Positions 5,703 to 5,989 of a stretch of DNA of 5,989 bases are shown here, piece by piece. The stretch lies in the NCBI GenBank assembly GCA_002435705.1, contig DIVA01000044.1, forward strand, positions 1 to 5,989. The letters run 5' to 3'. The notes under the pieces were generated by a model. That model saw only the letters and a program-made list of their open reading frames with translations. It was not told the DNA's origin and made no database searches. How positions within the stretch are numbered: position 1 is the first letter of the stretch; every line of letters starts with the position of its first letter. The stretch comes from Bacteriovoracaceae bacterium UBA6144 (GTDB lineage Bacteria; Bdellovibrionota; Bacteriovoracia; Bacteriovoracales; Bacteriovoracaceae). A program made the position numbers and the translations under genes.

Positions 5703-5989
5703 ATGTCACTCATCAAACGCGATACGCCACGCCCGATTAAATTCACTGCTCACGTAAATCCCTACGCACATGGGAGTGTTTTGGCTGAATTTGGAAATAC
5801 CAAAGTACAGGTGACTGTGTGTGTGCAAGAATCGGTGCCCTCATTTTTAAAAGGTAAGGGACAGGGATGGCTGACTGCGGAGTACGCCATGTTGCCTTCA
5901 TCAACGCATACCCGAGGGGATCGAGAGCGCAAAGGCGCGTCTGGAAGAACTCAAGAGATTCAGCGCCTGATTGGGCGTTCACTCAGGGC
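5703..5989 (+). CDS. rph: Ribonuclease PH, N-terminal part (3'-truncated by the window edge)
   Basis: RNase PH is a phosphate-dependent 3'-to-5' exoribonuclease that trims tRNA 3' ends and works as a hexamer in the cytoplasm. The visible 95 residues align from memory along their whole length with the family's start: HGSVLAEFGNTKV (23-35), VPSFLKGKGQGWLTAEYAML (45-64), STHTRGDRERKG (67-78) and GRTQEIQRLIGRSLR (81-95). The remaining part of the roughly 240-residue family length, including the phosphate-binding and catalytic region, lies beyond the window. The ATG at 5703 follows AAAGG at 5691-5695 and puts a normal short leader before the first conserved strand. The gene diverges from birA, so its promoter must lie inside the birA coding sequence; TTTAAT at 5663-5668 is a possible -10 without a convincing -35. 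No frameshift is seen in the visible part. Confidence 0.95.
   Translation, partial: MSLIKRDTPRPIKFTAHVNPYAHGSVLAEFGNTKVQVTVCVQESVPSFLKGKGQGWLTAEYAMLPSSTHTRGDRERKGASGRTQEIQRLIGRSLR

Noticed and set aside
5743..5982. 79-codon open frame on the minus strand
   Set aside because: It lies fully antisense to rph, whose conserved RNase PH motifs are on the plus strand. The minus-strand product has no recognisable features.

Overview
The window looks like a chromosomal segment of a predatory or deltaproteobacterial-type Gram-negative bacterium, with Bdellovibrio/Bacteriovorax relatives as the best guess. The base composition appears moderately AT-rich by eye, and there are no signs of phage, transposon, CRISPR or RNA genes. 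The organism guess rests mainly on a RomR-like polarity response regulator, a family known from Myxococcus and Bdellovibrio, lying beside FHA/TPR signalling proteins. It is an inference from gene content.

Bases 1-3727 hold three co-directional, tightly packed genes that read as the end of an operon beginning left of the window. They are: (i) the C-terminal part of a membrane protein with one transmembrane helix and a TPR domain; (ii) a 788-residue protein with two FHA domains, a long acidic linker, one transmembrane helix and a large TPR/coiled-coil region, starting at a GTG inside gene (i); and (iii) a 245-residue PP2C-fold protein, 3 bases downstream, that has lost most of the residues needed for catalysis. 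Genes (i) and (ii) share the same layout: basic stretch, membrane helix, Lys-Val-Glu-Ala-Pro linker, TPR. They look like paralogues. The basic residues before each helix predict an N-terminal cytoplasmic part (FHA in gene ii) and C-terminal periplasmic TPRs.

Bases 3728-5045 hold a separate unit: a perfect TATAAT box 8 bases before an ATG with no Shine-Dalgarno, so probably a leaderless transcript, encoding a 423-residue receiver-linker-C-terminal-helix protein of the RomR type.

Bases 5032-5989 are housekeeping. A biotin-protein ligase (birA, minus strand) overlaps the romR-like gene tail to tail by 14 bases. The 5' end of rph (RNase PH, plus strand) diverges from birA with only 17 bases between starts and runs off the right edge.

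Functionally, the FHA proteins (phosphothreonine readers), the PP2C-like protein (probably a pseudophosphatase) and the RomR-like regulator suggest a phospho-signalling module tied to cell polarity or an envelope-spanning machine. This link rests on adjacency and family knowledge; nothing in the window proves it. The most unusual items are the degenerate PP2C protein, the duplicated FHA-membrane-TPR design, and the leaderless promoter of the romR-like gene.
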